Part shown: piece by piece, positions 27,201 through 38,239 of the stretch
How the letters are laid out: the number at the start of each line of letters is the position of its first letter
Numbering within the stretch: position 1 is the first letter of the stretch
NCBI GenBank assembly: GCA_005406025.1
Contig: BGZK01001310.1
Coordinates: 62,001-126,000 of the forward strand
From: Eumeta japonica
Lineage: Eukaryota; Arthropoda; Insecta; Lepidoptera; Psychidae
DNA: 64,000 bases
Direction: 5' to 3'
The notes under the pieces: model-generated
Told to the model about the DNA's origin: nothing
What the model saw: only the letters and a program-made list of their open reading frames with translations
Databases searched by the model: none
Program-made: the position numbers and the translations under genes

Positions 27201-30200
27201 GGAAATAGAGTATTTGCTAAATAAATCTTGGACACAGAATGCCGGCTTGGCTGCTGCGGGTGTCAATGCGTTTGTTCGGCCTGCGGTGGCGCGTGCGCGG
27301 CCTCGAGAATGTGGACAACTCGCGGGGTGCGGTCATCCTGCTCAACCATCAGTCCGGGCTGGACCTCTTTGGTATATTGTTTATATCGTTTCTATTTTCC
27401 TATAGGTATATATTGTTCATATTTTGGGCCTAAAACAGTGCTTTTATTTTGTTTGTTATATTAATTTTAACCGTAATGATGGCCCTGTACGCCGCGTAAG
27501 AAAATATTTAGTTATTTTATTAAGATTGCTCAACTTTCTTTTGTATGTTATCCACAATTAGTGCCGGTTACTATCTAAATACACGTGAACTGACAATACG
27601 ATCGCTCTTGTGTGTTGAATATGTACGGACGATGGTCATAGTAGTATACCATTTTAGCCAATAAAATGTTTGACAATATTCATATATCCCTGTTCAGTGT
27701 TAGCGATCCTGTGGCCGGTGATGGAACGCTGCACGGTGATATCGAAGAAGTCGATATTGTACCTGGCGCCGTTCGGCACGGCCGCCTGGCTCTGGGGCAC
27801 GGTGTTCATCAGCCGCGGCGCCAACTCCGCCCGGGACGCGCTCAACGAGCAGGCGCGCGTCGTCAGGGACAAGAAGGTGTGCCACGAAATACTAATAATG
27901 AGAATGCTATTTTTGATCGAATTGCTGCGCCGAATTTATCTGTTAAAACAAGTTACAAGGGGATTTGTTTATATCAGGGGAATAGTATTATGTATCGATC
28001 ACTGTTGTGCAGATTTTAACAAATGAAATCTGTCCAATTATAGGATTTAGTAAATATGTCCTTCTAATCGTCGAGCAAGTTGTGAAATTAATGTTAATGT
28101 CTAATATGGTAAAAAAATTGTCGGAGTGTAATGGTGCAACATCTTTTTATGACTATTATGAATTATTATAGGCGACATTGTCGCGTAGTTAGTACAACGA
28201 AACCTAAATTATTAAACGTTAATTAGAGCTTTACGAGGTGGTGCTATTTTAGTAGCAGACATTTGGTGACCCGGATAAATTTATAATTTCTGTGTCACGT
28301 CAGATGTGACTACTAGTATGATATAATTTTATAAAATAACTGTAATAAAGTTCAATATTTCTGTTTATGTTGTTTATGAGCAATAATTAATAAATAATTT
28401 TATTTAGATAGATCCCAAAGTAAATAAGTTTAGAATGATCACCTGTCGAAGAGTATGTTATATTAGGAGAAAACGTATTCTCAAACAGACTTGAGAATGG
28501 GCCATGGGCTGTTCTTAGTTGAACAGTGTTCATTATTCCGATTATTTTTTGTATTGTGTATACGTTATAAATATATGGACTTTGTATCACAGAGTACAAT
28601 TCAAGTTGGACGTTGAACTGGACGATGTGTTAATAAAGGAGATATGAGTGATGAAAGTACAGCCGTGCATCACACGCGCTATTACGTGTATCTCGTGTCA
28701 CTGCCGCCATGCCGTTATCGCTCTTAGTGGTCACGGTATAGAGTTAATCCTTCATAATTCACCCAATAAACATATGTCACCTTAAAATGCGGATGTAAAT
28801 AGCAGGCGGATCTTAATGTTTATGCGGATTCTTGCATCAGACTTACACGGGATAATTACGAGTCATGATATAAATAACACCTTACTAGATAATCATGAAT
28901 AACAAAAACAAATAAATTTTATTCTGCTGTGACTTTGTACGCATAAACCTTGTTCCTTTTTACGCACAGGTGGACCCGTGTGGGTCAATATAAGGAAAAA
29001 ATCCCAATAAAGGTATAAACGTGAAAGAAACTACCAATTTCTCGTCAACGCGATTACTGTACCCAGAAAAGAATATAAGGTCATATTCTTTTCTGGGTAC
29101 AGTAATCGCGAAATTCAGAAAGAAAGAAGGGTCAAATTTTATTATTATTATTATTATTATTAATAATATCCGAAACCGACGAGCTCGCATGAAAAGACTG
29201 ATGGATGTCAATGAAGCAAGAGAGATATGTAAAGATCGTACTATGTGGAAGTCTGTGGTCTCTAGTTGCCTCTTTAGGATATTGGTTCGTGTTAATAATA
29301 ATGAATGAAGAAACGGAATGTTGACAACTCGAGTTTTAATGGACATTGAAAGACACAAGATGTTCATGTATAACTCTCAGACAAGGACATAAAAATAGAC
29401 GCACTTAGTATTATCACGATATCTCTATATGTATTCTGATAATACTCTGTCCGTCTATTGCCTATTATGTGGTACATAATAGGCATATAATGCTTCCCTA
29501 TGGAAGCACTACCACAAGCCAGACTTCTTTATAATCTCGGATATTTGCCGCCATTTTGTAATTAATTTCCTACACATACTTACATTATAATGGTTATAGT
29601 AATTAGAAAAATTGATGGTTAATTAATGAACAGAATACTAATTAGTAGCCAATTAGAGGCGTTAACCCTTCATGACGTTACATAACAAGACATTCAATTA
29701 AATTTTAATATGTTGTTACTCTGAAATGTAGATATTATTACGATACCTGTATCGGAATTCGGGGATTGACAAAGAATGAAAAGTAATGAATACAAAAAAC
29801 AGATAATGTATATTCAGATATACTGTGATATAAATTCACTAAAGAACCACCAAAACACTCGTAATTAATGGCACTTAACATGTTAACGCATTGAGCAAAG
29901 GAGAAATTAAACTAAAAATGCGTGAATTCTGATATACATATATGAGGGGCGTATGCTATAAAGTTAGAATGAGGTACATATAAATTTTTTAGTTCGATTT
30001 GTAATTCTACATGAAACGTGGCTTCACTCTTACAATCTGAAAATAAATACAGTCTTTGACTTGGAAAAAGCCATCATTTTCAACCCCTACGAAATTTAAG
30101 GCTTGTCGTTCTACCGGACAGATTATGGGCTCTCCTTTCTGGGATAGTAAAAGGTGGTAATGATAGAATATCTCGTGGTCATGATGGAGCTGCTGTTACG

Positions 30201-33200
30201 GGCTCTTTGTATGTGGAATAAACAAAAAAATTTGTGTAATGAAATTTGGAATAAACAGTTAGGCAAACAAGCAAAAATTGTTTTGTTTCATGAAGATCGA
30301 TCCGTTGCTATGGCTGCAATTTTAGATGCTGGCTTCGAAATACTCGAGCATGCTCAATATTCACCCGACCTTGCTCGTAGGGATTTCTATTCATTTCCAA
30401 GGTTGAAGGAATATCTGAAAGGGCAGACGTTCGACGATGATTAAGCATTGTATTATCCTAAAATGTGACTATGTCGAAAAATAATATTTAATAAAAGTTA
30501 GCGGTAACACCCTCGGTCTCACTTTTTATTGAACGCCTCTATTATATCCAACTATATATCCGCAAGCTACTTGTGTAGAGCATTTCTTAAATGTGAACAT
30601 GGTCAAGGAATATTATTCTTAATTAAGGGCCATTAGAATTTTGCGGACAATTTTTCAAAGCGATGCTCCAGTCATGGCTCTAAATGACAAAAAAATGTAT
30701 ATTGTTTTACGTTTATGATGAGTGAATATGTATCATTTTAAATATAAAATTTATTGTTACAGTTATCAGAATAAACTTTGTATTGTATTGATAGTTAAAT
30801 ATAGTTTTAAGCATTTAAAATGTGGAAGCAGTTCTATTTTTTACTCATTTCTTTAATTTGATAATTCCATAAAATAATTTTTCAAATAAAGTTTCGCGGG
30901 AAATTTTCTTACATTTTAGGAGATTTTATTTTACACCATACAATTTATGTTTCATTGGAATTATGAATTTAGTATTTGAGTTTTTGATAAAAGGTACGAC
31001 GAGTGGGATACCACACAAGTTATCTTATTCGCATTTAGTTATTACCCACTAAAGGTGCTTAGTAAATGTAGCCTAATTATTTACCCTGCTAAAAGTTACC
31101 TAGTTACTAGGTAACTAAGTAATGCAGCATTAAAAATGTACCACAGGCCAAACTGCTATTATTCCCCGAGGGCACTCGGCACAGCGGCGACCAGCTGTTG
31201 GAGTTCCGGCGCGGCGCCTTCCACGTGGCGCTGGCGGCGCGGGCGCCCATCCAGCCCGTCGTCATCGCCAAGTACCCCTTCTTAGACGCTGAGAGGCTGA
31301 AGTTTGGATCAGGTCAGGAAGCCTTTAGATTTTGAAAATAGAACGATGATATGCGATCGATCATACTTAATATACATACAGTAAAACAATATAAGAAGAA
31401 AGGTTTTTAAAAATTAGTTCCTATTGAGTCCACGTACGAAAAGAAATAAAGTAAGTTTGGTTAAATTCGTTAAGTAGTCACTAAGTCATAGTATTTTTTT
31501 TTAATAAACGTACTTACTATATTTATCCCTGTAAATAATTTCGTATTGTGCATTGAATTTTTGTTTTTAAAAAGTTTTTGCGAAATATTTACTAGATTAG
31601 ATATCGATAAAAACCCAACCACCAATTTCTATGACTGACTTCAAACCTAACGATATTTCCAAAGATATTTTTCCTCTCTTTTTAGCTCCTAAGGGATGGG
31701 ATTTCCAAAACTATTGTTCGTCTACATTACAAAAGTAAGAATATGCAAAATTTCAAATTTTTAGAATCCAATGGTTCTAGCTATGCATTGATCGTATTCA
31801 ATTTCTCTTTTTATATATATACTTATGTAAATAGATATGCGAACATGCTCCTAATAAATTAATAACCACGGTTAGTTTTGCACGCCTCACAAGCGGAGCG
31901 TTGAGGTGGTGCTCTACTCTCGACATGTCAAAAAACCCAGTCTTTCTAAACTTAAATGACTTTTTTTTTACTAATATAACACTTACAGGGTAATATGAGT
32001 GCACTAATATCAAGTTAAATAATCTGTCTAGCACATATGGTATATTTCATAAATAATTATTTTGTTTAATATAGCAAAAAATAACATTAAAATCAACCAT
32101 TGTTGGACGTCCGTCAATCTGTGTTTATGGATCCATGTATGTGGCAGAGAAATTGGTCGAAAAATGTATCTTACCGGAATACTTTTTTTTATTATATAAA
32201 GTTATACCCTGTGCTGATTCCTAGTCAATGTTAGCGATCTAAGTACTGTCGTTTAATTATAATTTACAAAAAACTAAAAAACGACTGTGTATTGCACGCC
32301 TCACAAGCGGAGCGTTGAGGTGGTGTTTGTATATCTATATTTATATACAAATAAAGGCCTTAAGCCATATGTGAAAAGTTGAGATCAGCGCATGCGCCAT
32401 TATAAATATCTCACGAAATGGCGCGAAATTTGAATTTGATAAATATATTTTTTTTAATTTCATTATCAAAAACTCTAATTGAAATTTTTATTTCAGAAAT
32501 TAATGACCGCTGAGGCGTGCACTTTTGGATATTTTTAAATTTCCTCATGCCATTGATAATAATTTTGTCACCACAGTAATCCGATAAAAAAAAAACAACA
32601 GACAAATCGAGTTCTATATCTCGGACGAGCTTCTAAGAGTTTTTTCCTGTGCCTGTGCGGCACACCTCTAGTTATCGGCGGGTATCAATTAATGTCAAAT
32701 ATCGATTCCAACGGGCGAATGTGGGTCACAAAGTCTACGGCACCTTTATTTTAAAAACGTCACACTCCAGAAAGCCGCTCCGATTATCGTCCACGACGCA
32801 CCCGCACGCACACCGACGCCGAGTGTGCGGCGGTAGGAAATTGTACATCCACATCGATCGAACGAGAAATCGATTCGGCCGCATCAATTATTAGCATTCA
32901 CAAACTTCCCGCGTCCCCAGCACGCCGGTCGCACGGCGGTCGACCTTCACGAATTGTGGCCGAACTCGTGCTCTTAGCGTACACCCTTCGCACGGGTCAC
33001 GTGTCTGTGCGGTGCATGTCGGAAGGCCGCGTGGTCGTGGGTCGTGCTTACTTCGTCGTCGACGTTAGCGATGCGTTGTTTTTTTTTTTTTCATGATCGT
33101 GTCGCCGTTTTGGTATTCACTAAGCATGCCCCAAGTGTGCCATCGCCGTGAATTTTTTATCATCCGCGAGGACGTCTGGTTTGTTTTCCAAACGCGCTTG

Positions 33201-36200
33201 CGCAGGCCACGGACACTTATTAGTTGAACGTATATCAGCGTGATAAGAATGTATCAAAGCTTACTCATATCGTATTTTGGGAGATTTTTAACAGCCAAAT
33301 AGATTTTACGGTGCTGTGTCCGCGCCGATCGGGCTGTGAAGGAAAATGAATGTTTTTCAGAGGTTAAAGGTGTCCGACGGAACGAGCGCTCGATGAAATT
33401 GTTTATCAATAAAATCCCTATCACTTTACTAAGGAGTACAAAATAAAGTCTGTTTGTCTGTTTTCAGGGTTAGTTTTTCTAAATTACGCAACAGATTTTG
33501 ATATGATTATAAATGTTATTTAAAGAATTTTTCTTCTAGAAGGTTTATGATGTATGTACAATAAATTCAATTTGATTTATAGAAAGTATTGAATGGTCGA
33601 TGTTTTGTAGTCGAGTCATAAGAAAATATATATTTTCAGCGATTACATTACCAGCGCTTGCTAAACCTTATAAAATACATCAAAATAATATATCACAGAA
33701 TTGTACATCTTTAAAAAGATGACAGAAAAGTCTGCAATAATATATGTTTGTCTTCTATAATAATAACTCACAGCAAACATTGTTATATTTTGTACATACG
33801 TAGCGGTGTGCTTCAAACTCTCATTTGAGATAATTAACTATTAACTGTTAAAGTTAAAAACTAAACACGTTATAATACTTTGTTTTAATTTCACAATTAG
33901 CAGCAGACTGAGTTAGTCTTAAAGATATTTAAATTTGTGACATTATATTAATATCTGAAACACTAATATCTCTAAGATTACATATATTTTGACGTGTGGA
34001 GTTTTTACCTACAACAGTTAGCAGTTAACATTCGCCGCTGATCTTGACTTAGGTATATTTGTGAAGTTATTTTGGGAAATATAATTAAATCTTATCCAAT
34101 TAAATATGATTAGTTACGTTGGGCATTTAACGTAGTTCAATTGTTTTGTGCAACATCTAATATATAGAAATGAACATATAAGTGTTCATTTCCTATACTT
34201 TTTTATATCTATTATCCAATAGAATTAAAACTTTGGTGATTTGTTGTACTTGTGAGCAGGACGGTTGAAAAAAAAACCAAAATGTATTCCTGATTTCTTT
34301 CGAATATTTGTATTATCGAACTGAACTGCTCAACAGATTCCTGTTCTCGAGTAAAATAAGCTATATATAACATTTTCTCTGGCTTCGCGCAAATTGGTAG
34401 CGGAGCAGAATCGAGAGCGGTACTGAATCTATATCATGTGTGGTTCTGGTATCAGAACAGGGGCGGATTTACGTATTTGCCTCCGGTAGATTATTAAAAT
34501 TTTGCCGCCCCTACCGACTTTACAATTTGATACCCTAGTTGATAATCATATAAATCACCTATATTTTTTAGAGTGAAAACTTTGGGTGCGTTGGGTATTT
34601 TTGAGATGGGAAAAAAGCATTAAACTCGCGACACTTACCGTTACCGTAACCGACACCTCTATATAAGTATGTACATATATTGGCCTTGTTTACACGAGAG
34701 TTGAGTTTGGGATGGAATACATTGATAATATAACTGTATATAATATATAAATATATAGTGTATATACGTACAACATAGATATATATTCACGTCGGAACTT
34801 TTCGTATTGTATATGTAAAAATTTACGTTTTAAGCAGTAGATCGCAATTTTTATATGTAAAATAATATATATTGTTTTCATGTAAAATAGCACATTAAAT
34901 GAAAATTGTAATGTAATTTTTGTAGTAGTAGTCAATAATGATGAATAAAAAACACTTCGTTTAAAGTATTTCCTGCATAATAAAATATTTCCCGACGATT
35001 AAAATTACACACGTAATTGTTCAAGTTTTCACGTTTGTTGGCACTTCCGGAGTGCCACTGAGTTTTTTTTACCAATGACATTGTGACTCCACGATTTGTG
35101 CGCTATCGTCCTAATCGCACCACCTTTTCCCCCTAACCAGTACGGTTGTAAACTAGGGGATGGGTGTGTCAGTTCCTAGATTATTTTTACAATACGACGA
35201 TTGAGTTAAGATTGCAAAGAGATAGTTTTTGGATATATTTCTGAACTAATAAAAGCATGATCGTATACTTCTAATGAGGCGGGATAAGCTAGGTCTTAAT
35301 AGTATTTTTACAATCACGCTCGATAAATGGACTTAAATATTTTTTATTACGCTTACTTACAGCTTAAAAACAATATATGCCATTATTTAGTAACAATCCG
35401 GCTGATGATGTTAATGGAATTCGATTAAGTTATAAAAGTTTTACAATTCATTTTTGCGGTTTCCTTGCGTTCCAATCGTAAGATAAACTGAGTAAAAGAA
35501 AGGCAAGAGACACACAAATTGTAGAAAAACTTATCTCTAAGTGGTGCAATATGCATGTTGAATCGTTTGTGTGGACCTAATAACATTTAGGTAGGTGTAT
35601 ATGAATCTTTTAAATTTTAACTTCTAGAAATAGCTTCAAATTCCCACAGCTCTAAATTTGCCGCCCTAAGCTCCAGCTTAATCAGCCTGTTGGTAAATCC
35701 GCCACTGTATCAGAATCAAAAGTGACGGGGAACAGAATCAGGAACAGTAGCGGATTCGGAAACAAAAGCGGGACTGCGAGGGGGGATTTGACGGCAAGTT
35801 CGAACGATTTAATAGACTAGGGGGTTCATTCTATGTCTGTGCGGGTTTTAGTTTAATTTATACTCAATAAAACTTAAGAATGAATCTAGACGCAAGTTGA
35901 AGTTGGAAATACTTTTTAGATAAATTTAAATTTTTATAAGTTATCTTGTAAGTAAGTATATTGTACAAAGAGGCACAAAAGTGAACAAACGCTTGTTCAA
36001 TTGTTTAAATTATACCTTTCTGAGATTACTTGCTAAACCGTGCATAAGTACATAAAAAAAAAGAACTGACAACATTGTTACACACCAAAAACATAATTAC
36101 TAAATTTATTAAAATTGTACTTAGGTTTGTTCTTTTGATATTTTTCTTATTGAAATATGATTCGGTTAAATGCGAGACGGAATCGCGCTACTTTTTATCG

Positions 36201-36784
36201 TGTATTATGATTTCAACCTTTGGAATAAAATTTAATTTCGTTTATTGGCGTTTATAAATATTTGTCTATTATATTAATGAATACATATCGTTATCTATAA
36301 TGTCATATATATGTGTTAATTGCTGTAATGTGCTTTTTGAATTATTTATAATAGTAGAAAATTGAGTACGCATCAATAATAAAAGATATAACAGAGCTGC
36401 TGATTGCATTAACTACAAACTTATACATGAGATGAAAAGAAAAACAAAGTCTGAAGTAAAATATCTAGTTAATTTTACAACATTAATATATAAGAACTTC
36501 AGTCTTTTCATAGGAACGTAATTATTATAGAATTGTAGTCTTCGCTGCCTAGATATTTATAACGAAAAAATTCTAAATTTAGACGTTTCGCAATTAGATG
36601 TCGAATCAAACCCGTTTTTTTTTCCTTATTTACAGGCGAAATGTTAATCACTATCCTGCCCTTGATAGAGACAGAAGGCCTGACTAAGGACGACATCCCG
36701 GCCCTGGTGGAGGGCACGCGGCAGACCATGCAGGAGACCTTCACGGCCGCCTCGCTCGAAGTAGCCAAACTGAAGAGTTCATGA
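21197..36784 (+). CDS. AGPAT: Gene A: 1-acyl-sn-glycerol-3-phosphate acyltransferase, six coding exons, 268 aa
   Basis: Coding exons: 21197-21286, 21758-21846, 27238-27371, 27698-27876, 31147-31312, 36636-36784; all introns are GT-AG and the joined frame (807 nt) is open. The family transfers an acyl group from acyl-CoA to lysophosphatidic acid, giving phosphatidic acid in the ER membrane. Residues 1-60 are hydrophobic, with two likely membrane spans. Block I NHQSGLD is at 96-102, block II GTVFISR at 138-144, block III FPEGTR at 170-175 and block IV APIQPVV at 197-203. Length fits AGPAT1/2. The start ATG (context aaaATGt) lies 26 bases into an exon whose acceptor ends at 21170, so a non-coding upstream exon is likely. 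Odd points: block II has Ser where gene B has Asp (FIDR), block IV has Gln, and codons are GC-ending. Assignment to the AGPAT family is firm; substrate preference is inferred. Confidence 0.93.
21758..21846 (+). CDS. AGPAT: Gene A coding exon 2 (residues 31-59)
   Basis: Acceptor gtttcag ends at 21757 and donor TT|gtaagt begins at 21847, phase 2. The exon encodes the second hydrophobic segment and a PRDPRNAL motif equivalent to PKNVKNSL at the end of gene B's first exon. It ends in the same phase as gene B exon 1a. Confidence 0.9.
22946..25311 (+). mobile_element. hAT element inserted in the mariner
   Basis: The left end CAGTCTCGTAGATAGGCG and right end ...TTAAGCCACTG fit hAT termini (CAGTGG...). 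The flanks ATTGAAAA and ATTGAAAC agree in 7 of 8 bases, as for an 8-bp target duplication. Transposase remnants read on +: NYEAVHEPIYSAENIFRIDYF (about 23387-23455) and, beyond a nested LINE, DDIYPNIYIAI then RLSNLAILLIKANLAVKINY (ATG 24942 to stop 25082), a typical hATC dimerisation end. Frameshifts and stops are present. Confidence 0.82.
23485..24700 (-). mobile_element. LINE fragment (jockey/CR1-like) nested in the hAT
   Basis: Minus-strand 24603-23977 is a 208-codon reverse transcriptase piece: GVPQGSVLELFLFLVYINDL, then LFADN in place of the FADD active site, NFLLNEKKTKIIIKF, KLAKKLSSPAYAVKRIPWL, and the C-terminal LQKRDIRAIYNMTP. The 3' end near 23485-23510 reads AAAGATATTTTTGATTTGATTTGAA, a short-repeat tail as in CR1-type LINEs. 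The 5' half is absent. It interrupts the hAT frame between FRIDYF...VIQD and the C-terminal domain. Confidence 0.85.
25941..27237. other. Rest of gene A intron 2
   Basis: AT-rich intronic sequence. About 26281-26500 resembles dispersed repeats near 34300 and 39650 (phrases such as ACTGAACCGATT and GGCTTCGTTCAAAT). No exon candidates were found. Confidence 0.4.
27238..27371 (+). CDS. AGPAT: Gene A coding exon 3 with NHx4D motif
   Basis: This 134-nt exon encodes about residues 60-104, including NHQSGLD, whose His and Asp form the catalytic dyad of glycerolipid acyltransferases. Gene B's matching exon (54819-54952) is also 134 nt with the same phases. The acceptor (gacacag) has a poor pyrimidine tract; the donor is TTTG|gtatat. 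Confidence 0.92.
27698..27876 (+). CDS. AGPAT: Gene A coding exon 4 with block II
   Basis: The exon runs from acceptor tgttcag to donor AAGAAG|gtgtgc, phase 1 in and phase 0 out. It encodes residues 105-164, including GTVFISR (family pattern GxxFIxR). It is 179 nt, against 182 nt for gene B's counterpart. Confidence 0.92.
29049..29110. repeat. Perfect 28-bp foldback
   Basis: Arms 29049-29076 and 29083-29110 are exact inverse complements around the 6-nt loop AAGGTC. It lies in gene A intron 4 immediately before a LINE 3' remnant, suggesting a template-switch product of insertion. Confidence 0.9.
29140..29270 (+). mobile_element. RTE-like LINE 3' tail fragment
   Basis: After an ATT microsatellite (about 29141-29166) the plus strand encodes RNRRARMKRLMDVNEAREICKD followed by RTMWKSVVS, the same C-terminus as in the copies at 7425 and 60400. 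Only the last 35-40 codons remain. Confidence 0.75.
29407..29508. repeat. Three consecutive short hairpins
   Basis: Exact arms: 29407-29416/29437-29446 (AGTATTATCA), 29459-29470/29474-29485 (TGCCTATTATGT) and 29491-29497/29502-29508 (TGCTTCC). Intron 4 of gene A. Confidence 0.8.
29941..30544 (+). mobile_element. Internally deleted mariner, about 600 bp
   Basis: TA-flanked termini match in inverted orientation at 24 of 34 positions (shared GGCGT, TAAAGT/AAAAGT and GAGG blocks). The remaining frame includes VLFHEDRSVAMAA, EILEHAQYSPDL and FPRLKEYLKGQ, the C-terminal catalytic part of a mariner transposase. The spacing between the two Asp regions is short by several residues. The N-terminal half is deleted. 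It is a different lineage from the copy at 22350. Confidence 0.82.
31094..31116. repeat. 11-bp palindrome next to splice acceptor
   Basis: AGTTACCTAGT and ACTAGGTAACT flank one T, ending 30 bp before the gene A exon 5 acceptor (31146). Confidence 0.7.
31147..31312 (+). CDS. AGPAT: Gene A coding exon 5 with FPEGTR
   Basis: Acceptor accacag, donor TCAG|gtcagg, phase 0 in and 1 out. It encodes residues 165-219, with FPEGTR (acceptor-phosphate binding in the family) and APIQPVV. Third codon positions are G or C in 46 of 55 codons, against 20 of 56 in gene B's matching exon. It is 166 nt (gene B 169). Confidence 0.94.
31878..32521. repeat. Repeat cluster: 34-bp direct repeat plus inverted copy
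   Basis: Positions 31878-31911 and 32292-32325 are identical (start TTGCACGCCTCACAAGCGG, end TTGAGGTGGTG) and each can fold through CCTCA/TGAGG. An inverted partial copy, TGAGGCGTGCA, is at 32511-32521. The arrangement suggests a non-autonomous mobile element with reused ends in gene A intron 5. Confidence 0.7.
32640..33240. other. CpG-rich island in gene A intron 5
   Basis: Far richer in C, G and CpG than its surroundings (for example GCACGGCGGTCGACC, GGCCGCGTGGTCG). No motif-bearing frame was recognised; an 81-codon frame at 32649-32894 is unremarkable. It may be a promoter of an unannotated transcript or part of a GC-rich transposon. Confidence 0.5.
34240..35850. repeat. Older dispersed repeat interrupted by the hAT
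   Basis: Both sides of the hAT carry the same texture (GCGGAGCAGAATCGAGAGCGG before, AGCGGATTCGGAAACAAAAGC after) and end in TTCATTCTATGTCTGTGCGGG. Related text occurs near 39940-40110 (TTCATTCTATGTCCACATGAG), so this is a repeat family copy split by the hAT. Confidence 0.55.
34458..35707. mobile_element. Non-autonomous hAT element, 1250 bp
   Basis: Termini CAGGGGCGGATTTAC and GTAAATCCGCCACTG form 15-bp inverted repeats with one mismatch. They are flanked by the identical 8-bp target duplication TATCAGAA at 34450-34457 and 35708-35715. The interior is AT-rich without a transposase frame. It lies in gene A intron 5. Confidence 0.93.
36636..36784 (+). CDS. AGPAT: Gene A terminal coding exon
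   Basis: Acceptor ttatttacag ends at 36635. The exon encodes residues 220-268, ending KLKSS, with TGA at 36782-36784. The piece TEGLTKDDIPAL matches TEGLTMEDVPAL in gene B's last exon, a conserved C-terminal region of AGPAT1/2. Confidence 0.92.
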
Positions 36785-36914
36785 GGTATTTATTAATTTT
36801 ATTATATTGTTTCCGTTATCAAGCACGGACGTACAGGAAAGGATTTTTTTTTAATTATACGATTTGAATGATGGAGATTTTTCCCGTGTTTTGCAATTAA
36901 ATAATGTATCATTA

Positions 36915-36920
36915 AATAAA
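36915..36920 (+). promoter_or_regulatory. Candidate poly(A) signal of gene A
   Basis: AATAAA lies 131 bases after the gene A stop codon. It is the first canonical hexamer seen downstream; cleavage was not established. Confidence 0.55.
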
Positions 36921-37905
36921 CATTAACATTATTTTATTCACTATTATGATATGATCGTATAGTGAAAATATAGGCTAAATCAATACTTCGCATCGCGTTT
37001 TTTCCTTTTAATGTGAAAAATCTCCTTATAATATGTTTGCTTTTAATTTAATTTAATTTCGTTGTTATTATCATTTATTTCTTCAGTTTCGAGAAACTGT
37101 ATAAAGCGATTTTGAATTGAGTTGTTTTTAGACGTGTAATAAAATTAAAATATATACGAATGAAAAAAAAAATGTACAGGTAATAAATAAAGTGAGTATA
37201 TTTTTTGTCGCTTCCACTTCGATTACTTATGTAAATTGTTATATATCTAGGGATAAATACACCTCGGGAGAAAATAAATTAACCAGTTATTAAAAAAAAT
37301 ATACATCTGTTTCTATCTATCTCTTATACATATTTATTAATTTCGTTATTCTTCATTTGTATTGTATCGATAAGAAAACCATTTTAATAATTGAAAAAAA
37401 AAGGAATGGATAGATTTTACTATGTTTATAAAATGAACAAAACACAATAAATCAACTACGAGCCCGTTGAGTGGTTTATTTATTTACAAAATAATACATC
37501 ACAGTTCAAGTAGAAAAAAAACGACAAGATCTTGGATAATTTCAGAATAATTATGGCCCGCAACATCACGAGTACAACTAGTACCTACTACGAAGTTTGC
37601 TATTGTCTATGCAGTGTGGTGGTTAAAGTTTTTTTATTTATTTGGTAAAAAATATTATTGTTTATATGAAAAAAATATAAAATAAGTTGCGGCTTTTAGT
37701 AAATTTTATGTAGAAATTGTGTTTCGAAAATCACATTGCCGCGCTTATAAGTTTTTAAATGCCCAGAATAGAGCCAACAAGACGGGACAAATTTAGTAAA
37801 CATTGTGACTGTGACCGTGTGTTTGTTTGAACAAAACTAATATGATAATATTGCTTTGCACAATCACCAAGCGAACGTTAAAGATGACCGCAATCCTTTT
37901 CCCCC

Positions 37906-37927
37906 ATATATATATATATATATATAT
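37906..37927. repeat. AT dinucleotide microsatellite
   Basis: Alternating AT run after a C-rich stretch, in the intergenic region. Confidence 0.9.
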
Positions 37928-38239
37928 TAATATTTCCATGAATTAGTTATCGATTTCCAAAAATTTTGTTCAATTTAAATGGTTTGCTTAGATAATTTAT
38001 CCCTTCTAGTTGGCTTTACTTTCTATCAAAAGTAGCTTTCAGGTGTTAACTTTTCTTTCCAGGTACGGGGACCATCAGAAATCCTTGACTGAGCTGTGAT
38101 AAAAAATTCTTATATTTAAACATTAGATTGTAAGACTACTTTGTTTCATACGAGGAATACAATTTTATTTAGTTTTTTAGAAATACATTTTGTGTGAATA
38201 ATTATAACGCATTTTTATTGATAAATGAGTACGCCACTA

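Noticed and set aside
27654..27885. Minus-strand frames over gene A exon 4
   Set aside because: Shadows of the GC-rich exon, which encodes the conserved acyltransferase block on the plus strand.
34690..34935. 81-codon minus-strand frame inside the hAT
   Set aside because: AT-rich chance frame with no transposase motif; the element appears non-autonomous.
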